A stretch of 64,000 nt of DNA from Jaltomata sinuosa (Eukaryota > Streptophyta > Magnoliopsida > Solanales > Solanaceae): contig QJPP01007246.1 of assembly GCA_003996215.1 (NCBI GenBank), positions 1,073,501-1,137,500 of the forward strand, given 5' to 3'. A model generated the notes under the pieces. That model made no database searches. It was not told the DNA's origin and saw nothing but the letters and a program-made list of their open reading frames with translations. This document shows positions 24,801 to 35,554 of the stretch, one piece after another; the stretch's first letter is position 1; every line of letters begins with the position of its first letter. The translations under genes and the position numbers were made by a program.

Positions 24801-25300
24801 GTCATTTCGGAGAAATATTGACAAAAGTCAACACTAACGAAAAGAAACTCAAAGGCTCAAAATGAGTCTGGGCCACTTAGAACTCGAACTAACCACCTTC
24901 CTAGCCCAAACTCAATATTCCGGATCTGATTGAATCGTAGGATTTTGAATTCGACACTCCAATCATCGAAAGTCACCCGAAGTTACACTTTCAACTCTAA
25001 ATGGCCTCAAAACTGAGAAAACAACACAAAACCCATATTGGAAGTTCTCAAGCCTCAACTAAAGGTCCAACTAGACCAAACTCAATGCTCCAAAGCTAAC
25101 GAAACTGTCAGAATTCAATTTCGAGCATGTTAGCTATGAATGTTGACTAAAGCCAACGATATTCTAAGTTTAAGCTATAAAACAAGCAAACGGCCAAAAT
25201 GACCAAGCGAATGACCAGGGCACTGAACTACCAGTCCCAGCAAGCTATAAATGACTTGGGGCCGCTACAGGAAGGGTCTAACAGTGCAATAAATGCATAA
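21819..25300 (-). repeat. 5' LTR of element D, end-trimmed
   Basis: Homologous to 13127-16573 throughout. The TATA box TATAAATTC is at 24555-24563 on the minus strand and the AGCGCC/GGCGCT cluster is at 24578-24660. Its outer end stops at 25300 (minus-strand start TTATGCATT). The 3' LTR extends some 27 bases further and includes the inverted pair GATGACCA/TGGTCATC. The missing tip is replaced directly by the target duplication AGGTG. Confidence 0.83.
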
Positions 25301-25305
25301 AGGTG

Positions 25306-25614
25306 TTTGATAAAATGTTTGAAAGAGAGTTTTATGAGGATATTCAAAACTCTAAGTGTGGGGTAACTCTAAACCTCATTTGAACCTTATATTTTCTGCA
25401 CCCACCATGAAATTTAGTATTTACGCTGTTAATTGGATATATGTCACTAACTAGAATGCCTAGCTACTTGTAAAAATTCACTTGGTCTTATGAAAAAACT
25501 AGCAACTTTTAGGACTTTCTATTTTACTATCTAGTTTTAGGATAGAATAGAGTTTTCTAGTAGTATTTATATTGTAAGTTGTATACTTAATTTTTTATTT
25601 TTTTTAAAGATACC
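25306..25614 (+). other. Unit F, intron-like spacer before the env-like ORF
   Basis: No reading frame. Together with 12820-13126 it would form an intron of about 610 bases once D is removed, running from the donor-like GTATG at 12820 to an acceptor-like TTTTTTAAAG ending at 25609, five bases before the ORF start. It contains AAGTGTGGGGT (about 25356), a purine motif often seen near this part of Athila elements. Confidence 0.45.
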
Positions 25615-25700
25615 ATGTCTTCAAGGTCCAAAAAAACTAGCACCAGAAAGGAAAAGGCTACAACTAGTAGCCAAAACAAGGATAAGAGGCCTTGAAAAGG
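25615..25700 (+). pseudogene. Env-like ORF of unit F, first part
   Basis: It starts MSSRSKKTSTRKEKATTSSQ and runs into a stop after KDKRP. The short Ser/Lys-rich start resembles MSSSRGRDKGK at 44459 in unit G, which also follows an acceptor-like AG. The ORF lies downstream of the gag-pol position, where Athila-type elements carry an extra env-like or 'putative plant transposon protein' ORF. It is then interrupted by the organelle-like block. Its function is unknown. Confidence 0.6.
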
Positions 25701-27120
25701 AAAAGAGGGACAACCCCATGCACCAAAAATGTCATATGGGTCAGAATCAGTTGATCGGAAGATGTTGATTCTCCCTCTCCTTCTCCTTCCATATAGATGG
25801 CTTCCTCCGTTGACATAATAGGTGTGTGGGAAGGGACCCATAAAAGACCTAATAGGTAAGGCACCCTAAGCCCATACCCTTCTGTTTTTCTAGTAGCTGC
25901 AACCCTTCGAATCCTTACTAGTGTTATAGCTCGCTCGCCCTTAGTTGAGTAAAGGAATTGGTAGTTTGATAAATGGATAGGCCCTGATCGTTGACTCAGT
26001 ATGATACTTATTCCCAAAGCCCTCAAAAGGAGTGTGAGTGGGTCAGTTTTCAGTTCATGGGACGGGGGATTTCCTAGAAAATCATATGTTCCCGTAGCTG
26101 ATGTTGATAGATGAGAGAAAGAAGCCTTTTTGGGGCCAAGCTAGGAGTTTGATTTTGAAGTCGATAGGCCTAGGCGTTGCTAATGCTGATATGAGGTTAG
26201 CGCACCATGGGGGTTATGATCTTCCTTCCCTCTCTGTAAAGCCCGATAAAGGCTAGCATTCGATCATAATATCATAATCGAAGAAAGATGGTAGCGCTTT
26301 CCTATATTATCTTAATGGTGTCCTTTCCTACGCTTTGGATGCCATATTTATGTTTTCCTCTGGCTTCGCTCTCGCATCTTCAAACCTGTCCTAACTCTGC
26401 TCTAGCTCTAGGAGGCGAGCAATAGGAAAAGGCCCAGTAGGAAGATTAAGAGTCAAAGCAACAGAAGAAGGATCAGCCCTATTCCCATACTCAAGCACTA
26501 GAGTAAGAAAAAGCAGACGAGTACGGTTCATATTATTATGCCGCATCTTCATCTCTAGGAGAAGGAGCTAGATCGATTTCTAAACCGCTAAGGGCCCCTC
26601 TATATTATTATTAATTAAGGTTGTGTAAGGGTGTGTCTATTTTCTTTCTCTTAACTCAGAAGTTCTTTTTTTTTATTTACTTAAAACTATACTGAACCAC
26701 CTATCTATTCCTTTTTTGGCGTTGTCCCGACACTGATGAGCATCACTTAGGCCTTCATTCATGATACTCTGCTAGGATCTGCAGCGCTTCAGTAGGCCCT
26801 AGGCACTAATGTGAGGTTAAAGTTTTAACCAATGCTTAATACTATCCATAAACATTGTACTCCCATAATAAGGCAAGAAAGTGGAAAATTTCAAAAAAGG
26901 AAAATCCTTTTGATTAGCCAGTTTCCAAGAGGGAGAAGGTCTTATGGCAATCTCAGGCATACTACTAATCGGTTATGGATGTGTACCTCCAGCAACAACA
27001 AGAATGGAACCATAGGCTCCTATGCTGGGAGCATTTCGGGGTGGAACGATATACGAGAAATAGATGCTCAGCCTTACATGACGATAGCAGTGGAGTGCTG
27101 TCAGCGGCGGCTATTGAGAA
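25700..27120. other. Probable organellar DNA insertion (NUMT-like)
   Basis: This block differs from all surrounding sequence: higher G+C, none of the retroelement motifs, and wording typical of plant mitochondrial intergenic DNA (for example AAAGGCCCAGTAGGAAG near 26427, CTAGATCGATTTC near 26570). It separates the start of an env-like ORF from its continuation at about 27125 (EETPMDVPKV...). No standard mitochondrial gene was recognised, and boundaries are good to perhaps 50 bases. A chloroplast or a nuclear low-copy origin remains possible. Confidence 0.5.
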
Positions 27121-28089
27121 GACAATGATACATCCAATTTGAGGAGACTCCGATGGACGTCCCCAAAGTAAACATCAACATAACTCCTTTCTACAACAAG
27201 TTCTCATTCATCTACAAGAATATAACGCAATTGGAATTGGGAAGCTTGCTTGATTCACATGGCATAGCAAACATGTGCACAGTGAAAGAGTTTTATGCAA
27301 ATTGAGAGCCGGGAGTTAATTATGACAAAGAATATAAAGTGAATATAAGAGGGGTAGTGGTAAAATTCTCTTACCGCATGATCAGCGAATATATAAAGTT
27401 GAAAAATGCCCATATGAGATATTTAAAGAATTTAATAGAAAATCATACTGCAATGAGCTTCGGGAGCAAGTATGTGGTAGCTATTCGGATACAGTATGGG
27501 CACATGATGCAAATTGAAGGCATGCCTCCTATCCAAGGAATAATTTGACTTTGGCATCAAAGTTATTGTTGAGGTTCATCAACAATTGCATCACCCCAAC
27601 CTCCAATGATTCACATGCCTCAAAATTTGAAATTTTCTTGATCCTTGCTATCATATGAAAGATATAAATCAACATGTACATGATCATGCTTGGAGAGATG
27701 GCTCGAGTGAAGGGAGGAGGTAAGGTTGATTTTTCTATCAAAGTGTTCTAACCACCATTCTTATAAGATCCAAGGTTCCTACAATAAAAGGCGTAGATGG
27801 AGAGTTTGAGCCACAAGTAAAGCTTTTTGATATCACGATCATAAAGAATGAGGATATCTCTAAAAAAAGCAACTACCAAGGAAAGATTGGCATGAATGAA
27901 AGAACTAATGAAGTTCTTGGAATGGGTGTGAAGAAAAGAATTGACAACAATGAAGCTAGCCAAGATGAGCTCGAGACAATGAGGCAACTCATACAGGCTA
28001 CACATATTTTTCTTGGCATTGATGCACAAACATGGCATTCACAAAGGCCATCGAATGAAGATGAAAACTTCGAGGAAGAATTAGAGTAG
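27121..28089 (+). pseudogene. Env-like / 'putative plant transposon protein' ORF of unit F, main part
   Basis: Pieces in shifting frames read FEETPMDVPKVNIN, ANMCTVKEFYANWEPG, VNIRGVVVKFSYRMISEYIKL and WHSQRPSNEDENFEEELE, ending at a stop at 28087-28089. The pattern V-x-EFYAN...VRGK-x-V-x-FS is shared with the minus-strand ORF of E (VQEFYANAAEADFAN, VVAIRGKLV). It matches the plant retrotransposon-linked family I recall as 'putative plant transposon protein' (PF20167, not checked). No transmembrane segment is evident, so a true envelope role is doubtful. It is broken by stops, shifts and the organelle-like block. Confidence 0.6.
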
Positions 28090-29604
28090 GCACATCTTGA
28101 GGGAGTCCCTTAAACACTTGTTTTTAATTTTTTTATTGTGTGAGGGCATCACAAATCTTTAAGTGTTGGGTGAGGATACTTGTACCTATTTTCTATTATT
28201 GATTTTTATCTTATCATGTATTATTGCTACTCCTACATTGGTGGATTGTTATTTGATGTTGTTGTTATAGTTTGTTTTGATTTAGTTTTTTACTTTGGTT
28301 ATGAGAAGTGTGTCATAGTGTTAGTTTATAGGACTTTATGTCTTACAGAAAAATGAAAAACATTACAAAAAGATTTTCTTAGTTTTTTAGTTTCTTTAGT
28401 TTTTTCTTTAGTTTTTGAATACACATCTTTCCACTTTTCATTTTTCCTTCCTGTATGTTCTTTTCTGGAAAGGGTGACCATTGAATCAGGAAAATTTTAA
28501 TTTTTAGTTAGTTTAGTTTTAGTTGTTAGATTAGTTTTTGTTTTTAGTTTTAGAAGGTAGGATTATCTCTTGTAGGCTAGATCCTCAAGTTAAGATATCA
28601 CCTCTATGAACACAAGCTTGATTTGTTTGAAAAAATAAATTATGCATAAATAAGAAGATAACCTTGCTTAAGAGACCTAAGGTTATTTTCATGACTTGTA
28701 TGCATGTACTTAATATAAATTCTTGGTGATTTATCCACTGGAAATCTACGTTATAGTATACTTGTATTAAATTTGTGTCATGTGTGATGTGAGGAATTAC
28801 TTGAATTTTATGTGTTCAGTTAGTATCTAGAACTTGCCTTGTGTGTTTTGTGAAGAAAAATAATGATAGTCATATTTCGGAAGTGATAGAGGCGATTCTT
28901 TGATTAGCCATTCTTTTTATCCTCTCTTTTACCTATCCTTGAATAATTTTCATAGTAAGCCATTTTGAGCCTTTAGCCAAAATTGATAGTCACATATGTA
29001 GCTTAATCCCCTTTATTCTTAGACCATATTTGATCCAAAAAACTCTTGTAGGGCACTTGATCTAGTATCAAGTGCTTGAAGGAAGTTAGAGGAAAGAAGA
29101 AGGGAGGTGGTGAGTTGTGAAACTTGAACAAGAAAAGAAGTTAATGTATGGAAAAAATATGTAGCATGGGAAATAAGATAAGAAAAGAAAAAAAAGTGTA
29201 ACACAAAAAGAGAATTTATGCTAAGTGTTAAGGAAGCTCAATAAAAAAGGAAAGAAGAAGAAATGGGTTGAACACAAAAGAAGAAAGAAAAAAGTAGCTA
29301 AGAGAGGCTGAAAGCACTAAAGTCTGAAAAGAAGTGATGTATTAAAAGTGCTTAGGGAGGACTAGTCACAATTTTATCCAAAATATTTCTACCCGTCTCT
29401 TAGCGTACAATACAATCAAATGAAGACCTACTTGATCCTAGACATGAACTTTCTTGAATTAGTAGAGCAAGTACACTAAATCCAAGCTTATGGTTAACCT
29501 TTTATTGCATGTGAATTTTCTTTGTGACTGTGAAATCTTGATGCATCGTATGCCCATGTTTTAATACTATCTTAGGAGTAAGAGGACATTTCTTTGATGT
29601 GAGA
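28090..29604 (+). other. Unit F, region downstream of the env-like ORF
   Basis: AT-rich and non-coding. Just after the ORF is TGTGAGGGCATC...AAGTGTTGGGTGAGG (28138-28175), matching the minus-strand sequence after the same ORF in E (near 37440-37400). Near 28950 AGTAAGCCATTTTGAGCC and TTTAGCC resemble the corresponding region of E (36385-36430, minus). This supports reading it as an Athila-type 3' untranslated region that ends at the LTR at 29605. A clear polypurine tract next to that LTR is not seen. Confidence 0.5.
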
Positions 29605-31071
29605 TGATAATTTGGTAATTTATCAACTTATTTGGCTCTTAAGCATGAATTATTATCTCGATCTTATGCTATTTAGAAGAATTTTATGCATTTATCATCT
29701 TATATGCATACATTCGTGTGAAATAAAGAAAGAAAAGGATTGGAACCCAAATGGACTAAGGAAAAGAGTTGAAGCAAGAGAAGATCAGGAAAGAATTTTT
29801 CTGACAGAGACATGCCAGGGGACATGCATGCCACAAGAGGGCACCTATGAAAGCATGAGGAGAAAACAACACTGTCAGGATTTTTGGGCACCTGCATGCC
29901 GCAAGTTCTCACATGCGGCCGCAGGTGCCAATGCAATTGAAGCACCGGTGAAGATTTGTTGACTACTTTGAGGCTCGGCACCTGCATACCTCAAGTCCTC
30001 ACATACGGCCGTAGGTGCCAATGCATGCGGAACCATAAGTGTCCCGAAGGGCAAAATTGTCTAGAAATCAATTGCGTATTTGAGAAGCTTCCAAAGCCGA
30101 TTTTGAGATCTATGCAAAGGATAATATGTTTAGTTTTTCCCCAATTTATTTAAAATATTGAGTACACTTTAAAGAGTACAACTTAGAGCTTCTTCTTCCT
30201 TGAATATAGTGAAAACTCCATTATTAACCATTCAAAGCTTGGAACTGAAGTTAGTTTTCTAAATATGAATGGACTTAAAGTTTACCCAATTGGTATATTT
30301 TTGTTTTCCTTTAATATGAGTGGTTAATTTCTTTTCTAGGTGTGTGTGCAATGATGAGTGTTTGAAATTGGGATTGGGTATTAATTATTTATTCTTATAC
30401 TTGATTATTATGTGTAGGTCTATTGAATCCTTCAAGTTTTAGTTAAATAATTAATGATTAAAAACATTGATTTAGCTTTCTAATTATGCTCTTGATTGAG
30501 AAAGAAGTTCTGTAATTGTGTAAAGATTCAATACTGAGGATTTAGAAATTTCATATCAAAAGTTGATGCTAGAAATAGCTTGACTCGGGAATGTCTAATT
30601 TAAAGGTTGAGGCTAGAAATTGCTCAACCCACTTAAGCTAATTGATTAGTTTATTGTTAACACCTTGGGGTTTGAAAGAACCCAAGATATATATGTTTGA
30701 TTGATTGAAAAATGATTGAACATAGCTTTAACCAAGGCTACCCGCACTATAATTAGGTATAATTCAAGTGATTAATCCCAATTTCAATGCTATGACCCCA
30801 TCAGACGCACACCCCTAGTTTCTCCAACTTTTTTATTAAAAATCTTTTTACCTCATAGTTTTTGCAAACAATCATCGAATACTTGCTCAAACCAATTCCC
30901 CCATTTACATTTTGTCTATACAACACGCTTGCTTTTGTGAATTAGTTTACAAATCTTCATGAATCTTAAGTCTAATCCTTCTGGGAAATCAACCCTGACT
31001 CTTATTGACTAACTTGTTTTGCAATGACCGCAGCCACCTCCTTAACGAAAGAGTTGTTGTGGATGTTATCA
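29605..31071 (+). repeat. Athila-type LTR between units F and G
   Basis: Starts TGATAATTTGGTA and ends GGATGTTATCA. The start aligns with the E LTR (minus-strand TGATAAGTTGGTA, then ACTTATTTATCTCTTAA), and the length (1467) is near that of E (1417 and 1426). A cluster of CATGCGGCCGCAGG-type palindromes lies at 29817-30030. It is followed by a tRNA-Asp-type primer site, so it acts as the 5' LTR of G. It is preceded by F's 3' region and may be F's 3' LTR as well. Confidence 0.7.
29817..30030. repeat. GCACCTGC/GCAGGTGC and TGCGGCCGCA palindrome cluster
   Basis: Words such as GGCACCTGCATGCCGCAAG, CACATGCGGCCGCAGGTGCC and a second copy with TACGGCCGTAGGTGCC recur in about 210 bases, 200-420 bases inside the LTR start. 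Similar words recur in the internal region of unit G (33995-34060, 42950-42990, 43985-44300). Confidence 0.7.
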
Positions 31072-31075
31072 AAAA

Positions 31076-31093
31076 TAGCGCCATTGCTGCGTA
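31076..31093 (+). other. Primer binding site of unit G (tRNA-Asp type, decayed)
   Basis: TAGCGCCATTGCTGCGTA follows the LTR end by four bases. It matches the Athila/Tat-type site TGGCGCCGTTGCCGGGGA, complementary to tRNA-Asp, with a few changes. Element E has a better but also decayed copy at 41404-41423. Confidence 0.7.
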
Positions 31094-31230
31094 TTGGTTT
31101 TTGATTGCCGTATTTTGTTTTTTGATTCACATTTATTCTGCTCTTATTTTTCTTTTAATTTGTCATTGTTTTGTGTTTTGGATAGGTAGACCATGAGGCA
31201 AGCTAGCTAAGAAGGTAGCGTAGATAGTTT

Positions 31231-31860
31231 ATGGATGTTGAGGATGAGCCATTGATGCATAGTGTAGCGGATGCCATTCGCTTACCTTTTACGATTGATA
31301 ATGTGATTTTTCATGTCACAAGCACCATGCTACATTTGATTCAAATGAAGGACTTGTTTGGAGGGCTTACAAATAAAGATGCTAATCGACATATACAGAA
31401 TTTTGTTGAAATTTTTCGGCCATTTAACATCCACAATATCAATCAAGAGTCCATTCGACTAAGACTATTCCCATTCTCTCTCACGGGAGAAGCAACTTCA
31501 TGGTTAGAAGAGCTATCCGAAGGCTCTATCACTTAATGGAATGGTTTAGTTGAGGCTTTCTTATATCTATTCTTTCCACCTTCGAGAATGTTGCAACTTC
31601 GTGATGATATCACGAACTTCCATCAATTACCAAGTAAGCCTTTACTTGAGGTTTGGTTGTGGTTTAAGAAGAGGGTGTTATTGTGTCCCAATAACGGGCT
31701 ACCATATGGAGTGCTCTTGTAAAGATTTTACCGATCACTAGACTCCATGAACAAGTTCATAGAAAATGACTTAACGGGTGGTTCAATCATGGACCAAACT
31801 TTTGGACTTGCAAAGGCCCTATTGGATAGAATGACCACAAAATCTGAGCTTGACACATAA
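31231..31860 (+). pseudogene. Athila/Tat-type gag of unit G
   Basis: The ORF 31231-31536 starts MDVEDEPLMHSVADAIRLPF and goes on with MLHLIQMKDLFGGL, NFVEIFRPFNI, IRLRLFPFSLTGEATSWLEE and LSEGSIT before a stop. The next frames contain FFPPSRMLQLRDDITNF, CPNNGLPYGVLL and FYRSLDSMNKFIEND. These are the conserved blocks of the retrotransposon gag (capsid) domain in Athila/Tat elements. It sits about 140 bases downstream of the primer site. At least three stops or shifts break it. In an intact element it would form the particle shell. Confidence 0.75.
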
Positions 31861-32887
31861 GGGAGGCCGAGGTGACATCGAGTGTCACCTCTACTATCAT
31901 GACCAATGAAATGAGGAGAAAAAAGGAAAAAAGAGATGAGAACATGACAAAGATGATGACTCAAGTGGAATTGCTTTCCAAGCATATGATGGGTACCAGA
32001 GTCAATAGTGTGAATGCCATTGGGGATCAATGAGCCAAGGCCCATGAAAAAGATGATCCTTATACATTGTTTGATGAGGAGGTTCATTACATGTCTAATC
32101 AATTGGAAATTTCTTGCCTGGGGTACCAAGGTGCCAATCAAGGCTTTTGGTGACCAAGGGACAAGAATCAAGGTTGGAACAAAGAGAGAGGTATCTCATG
32201 GAGAGACTGTGATTGTGAAAGGGACCGTGATGGTCAATGGAGAGAGAGAGATCATGAGAGAGAGGGTGATTGATATAATCATCAAAGTTTAAATCCATAT
32301 GTGCCTCCACCTAATACATACGTCATTCCAATTCAAATGGGAGTTAGTGACCCCACAAGCTCAAAGATTGAGGAAATATTGGTATGTGTCTTGAAGAAAG
32401 TGGAGTCCATGGGTAATGGGGTCAGAGAATTGAAAAGTGATGTATGTAACCTCACTCAAACTATGAGTTCTCACTCAGCCTCAATCAAGCATCTCGAAGC
32501 AGAGATGAATTATTTATTAGCTCAAATAAACCCACGGTTGAAGGGAACACTTTCGAGTGACACTCTCTCGAATCCATAGAATGATGGACATGTCATGGTT
32601 ATTATCACTCTAAGAGTAAGGACACTTGATGATGTGGGTAATGAAACCAAAGAAGTTGTGCTTAAAAATAAAATTGGTAAGAATCTAAAGGTTGGGGTGA
32701 AGCCTAGTGCACCCATGTTTAATGTTGATGAGATGAGTACGGATGTGGCAGATGAAAGCCCAGTGAGGAAAAAGAAAATATTGAGTCACCTCCTCAAGTT
32801 GTGACTGATATAGAGGAGGAGAAAGGGGAACAAGTTGTGAATGAGACAAGGTAGTTTCCTAAGTGTCCTCCCCCTTATCCTCAAAGA
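31861..32887 (+). pseudogene. Unit G gag C-terminal and linker region
   Basis: Fragments in frame shifts: an Arg/Asp-rich stretch near 32160-32280, PPPNTYVIPIQMGVSDPTSS and SSHSASIKHLEAEMNYLLAQ (32301-32560), then INPRLKGTLSSDTLSNP followed by a degenerate VITLR segment. The order coiled-coil, 'NPR-x-x-GTLPSDT', 'NP-x-NDG' is characteristic of the gag-protease linker of Athila/Tat polyproteins. The stop at 32578 replaces the expected Lys. No zinc knuckle could be recognised. Confidence 0.65.
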
Positions 32888-33775
32888 TTGATCAAGAAGA
32901 AGAAGGACAATCAGTTCAAGAAATTTGTTAACTTGTTTAGTAAGCTGCCGGTGAACATTTCTTTGGTAGATGCCTTGCTACAGATGCAGGGTTATGCCAA
33001 GTTTATGAAGGAGCTTTTAAATAATAAAAAAGTGGTTGATGTATGCATATTGGAGGTGTCGCATCACTGCAGTGTGATCATGGCGAGTAATTTGGCTTCG
33101 AAGAGAGAAGACCCGAGAGACTTTACCATTCCTTGCACCATTGGGGTGTACTTGTTCAATAAAGACTTATGTGACCTAGGGGCTAGCATTAATTTGATGC
33201 CCCTCGTAATCTTCAAGAAATTGGGCTTGGGTTCTCCCAAGCCAACTCCAATGAAGTTGCTTATGGTTGATCGATCAATTAAATGCTCGGTTGGTATTCT
33301 CTTTCATACTTCTGATGAATCTTATGGTGTTGTATTGTGATATGGACCTAGAGGTGCCTATCATCTTAGGGTGCCCAATTTTAGCCACCGGATGAGCACT
33401 TATAGATGTTGAATTGGGAGAAGCCACGGGAAAAGCACTTGTGGATGTTGAATTGGGAGAACTTAAATTTTTGGTTGGTAGTGAAGAGGTGATGTTCAAT
33501 GTTTGCCAACCAATAAAACCATCAGATGAGTGCAGGGTCATGTCTATGATTGATACAAGGGATGAGCTGGTTGAGGTCCCTTATGGGGAAGAGCTTAGAA
33601 GAGAACCACCGAGTAAGTAGTTTGTTCTATATGATGGGCGAGAGAAGAGGGACCTCGAGGATATGAGCATGATTAAGCCACCAAATTTGGTGAATATGTA
33701 CATTGATCCTAATGACACGCTACCAATCCCCACATCCGATGTTGCACATTTGGCAAAGGGAAGAGTTGGCGACAC
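32888..33775 (+). pseudogene. Athila/Tat-type protease of unit G, pol truncated
   Basis: Frame 32888-33340 reads LPVNISLVDALLQMQGYAKF, LLNNKKVVDVCIL, DPRDFTIPCTIG, then the active-site signature DLGASINLMP and KKLGLGSPKPTPMKLLMVD. It stops near 33338 and continues in other frames with a duplicated LVDVELGE phrase (33400-33460), ELVEVPYGEELRRE and PPNLVNMYIDP up to 33775. No RT, RNase H or integrase follows; sequence passes directly to the post-pol motif at 33876. Unit G is therefore a gag-protease-only internal deletion derivative, needing enzymes in trans. Confidence 0.75.
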
Positions 33776-34123
33776 TTGAGAGAAGATACATCTGCATCTT
33801 GGGATGGAATTGTCCCAATCACCTTGGCGTAGCTTCGAACAATAATTGATCCATGAGGTACTATCATAAAGCCGCGATGTTAAATCAAGAACTTTTTGGA
33901 AGGTAATTCAAGTATTTTTGATTTATTTACTTCACTCTTTTGTTGTTTTTGGATTATTTTAGGGATGCATAAAGCTTGAAAAGTGGCAAAGGATTCTTCA
34001 AGAGGACATGCGCCCCACCTGCGAGCCACATGTGCAAACCTGCAGCATGTAGGTGGAACGCATATGGAAGGCAGTATACCTGGGAGAAAGTTGCAAAAAT
34101 TTAGGCCCATACAGAACGTATGT
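33776..34123 (+). other. Unit G post-pol motif and spacer
   Basis: Holds GATGTTAAATCAAGAAC (about 33876), the counterpart of the post-pol landmark in F and E, then a spacer with CACCTGCGAGCCACATGTGC-type words (33995-34060). It ends at the insertion site of E, next to TATGT. Confidence 0.55.
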
Positions 34124-35540
34124 TGATAACTCTCAAAAGCACTCTCCCATAAGGAGGTGGTAGCGATCGTCAGAGTAAAACAAAATTTATATTCCTAAGA
34201 GGTATCAAGGTCTATCCCACAAAGAATAATGTAAAGTCTATTGAGATAGTAAAGAATTAAAGCAACTTATTGAATTTCAAGGAACAAAAGAAATAAAATG
34301 ATTGGGGGGTTTTGTTATTGAAAACACGAACGATAGCAAGTGCAAAGTCGACCAATCTTCCCAACGCAAGGATCACAAGGAATATTTGGGAATGCGTATT
34401 ACTTCAAATCCATACGATCCATTACAAGTTTATCAACTACTTACTAGATTAATCATGGGTCAAATGAAAAAAGACTAAGAATTCTCAATTGTCTATCAAC
34501 ATCTTTCGACCATTGGTAAATATTTCTCAACCAGTTCTCTCGAACCTAGCCAAGAGTTAGCAAAGCTATTCCAATTATGGCAATACTAGAATCACTATTT
34601 CTAGCCAATTCCTTAAATGAGGGTTAAAACCTCAAGTTAGCACCAATTAACCTTTTCCCACCTCAATTCACTCTTTCAAGCCAAACCAAGGTAAGAGGGG
34701 CAAGTCCAAGGGTTAATCACTCCCTTTAGAATCAATTCAAGCATAAGATTAATTAGACAATCAAAGACCCAATTCATAAACTAGAAAATATTTAATAAAT
34801 TATAAAAGCACAATATAAGAAATCACACCCAAATATTGTTTATCTCTAACACAATATCCAAATCTCAAATCAACCAATACACCTATGAATTTAGCAATAC
34901 AAAGCAAGAGTTTAAGAAAGGAACTAAAGATTTTATAATAAAAGCTTTCAATCTTAATTCCATTGGTGTTGGATGATGAACTTACTCCCCAAGCTAGCCA
35001 AAAGTTTTTCACTCTAAGGCTAAGGATGAATTGGTTGAAGAACAATTGTGAATAATCCAGATTATCTTTCAAAAATGGCTGAGATGTGCTTTTATGTGGA
35101 TTGGGGATTCAAAAAATATTATTTTCCAAATCTGCCCTGTAGCTGCTGATTTTCTTCATTGCGGTCACGTGAGTATGCCTCGTGATCACGACAGTCTATT
35201 AATTCCTTCATCACGGTAGCGTGACTTTACTGTCGCGATCTCGTAGCTTTGACTTATGGTTGACCGCGGTCGCGTGTCATTTTCCTCGAGGTCGCGTGGC
35301 TTTGATTTCTTGTTGACCATGATCGCGTGTACTGTAGCTCGCGATCGCGATAAGTATTTCACTACCAGTGATCAGCAACTCCAATTAGCACCATTTTGAC
35401 TTGTTTTTACCCGAACACTCCTAAAACACAGAAACCTGTAAAATAGAAGTAATATGTGTCAATGGCACTATTTTTCCAATTTATACTATCAAAAACATAA
35501 GATTAAGAGATAAATAAGTAGGTAGAATACCAACTTATCA
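34124..35540 (-). repeat. 3' LTR of element E
   Basis: Closely similar to 41429-42854. Its CpG-rich cluster (35150-35360) contains CTCGCGATCGCGAT and related words in both directions. Read on the minus strand it starts TGATAAGTTGG next to the polypurine tract. Confidence 0.85.
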
Positions 35541-35554
35541 AATCCCCAAACTTG
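35541..35554 (-). other. Polypurine tract of element E
   Basis: Minus-strand CAAGTTTGGGGATT directly before the LTR start TGATAAG. It has the G-rich form expected for second-strand priming and fixes the orientation of E. Confidence 0.7.

Larger units (their letters stand above)
13127..25300 (-). mobile_element. Large gag-pol Ty3/gypsy element D with chromodomain
   Basis: A 12.2 kb minus-strand element with LTRs of about 3.5 kb (13127-16600 and 21819-25300), a primer site at 21794-21814 and a gag-pol region between. It is flanked by AGGTG on both sides (13122-13126 and 25301-25305), and the flanks join smoothly (CACATTAGGTGTTTGATAAA). Domain order on the minus strand is gag, zinc knuckle, protease, reverse transcriptase, RNase H, integrase, chromodomain-like tail. 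Stops and frameshifts show it is no longer active. Its outer 5' LTR end lacks about 27 bases present in the 3' LTR. Confidence 0.88.

Noticed and set aside
26832..27128. Open frame of 98 residues in the organelle-like block
   Set aside because: No match to a mitochondrial or plastid protein I recognise, no conserved domain, and the region is a fragment inserted in a retroelement.
29612..30153. Cys-rich open frames on both strands (29612-29962, 29700-29987, 29956-30153) that could suggest a small secreted protein
   Set aside because: They cover the GCACCTGC/GCGGCCGC palindrome cluster in the Athila-type LTR; Cys and His come from TGC/CAT-rich palindromes, with no signal peptide.
31073..31095. 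A tRNA gene fragment
   Set aside because: The match to tRNA-Asp is only to its 3' end in complementary sense, directly after an LTR. It is a primer binding site.
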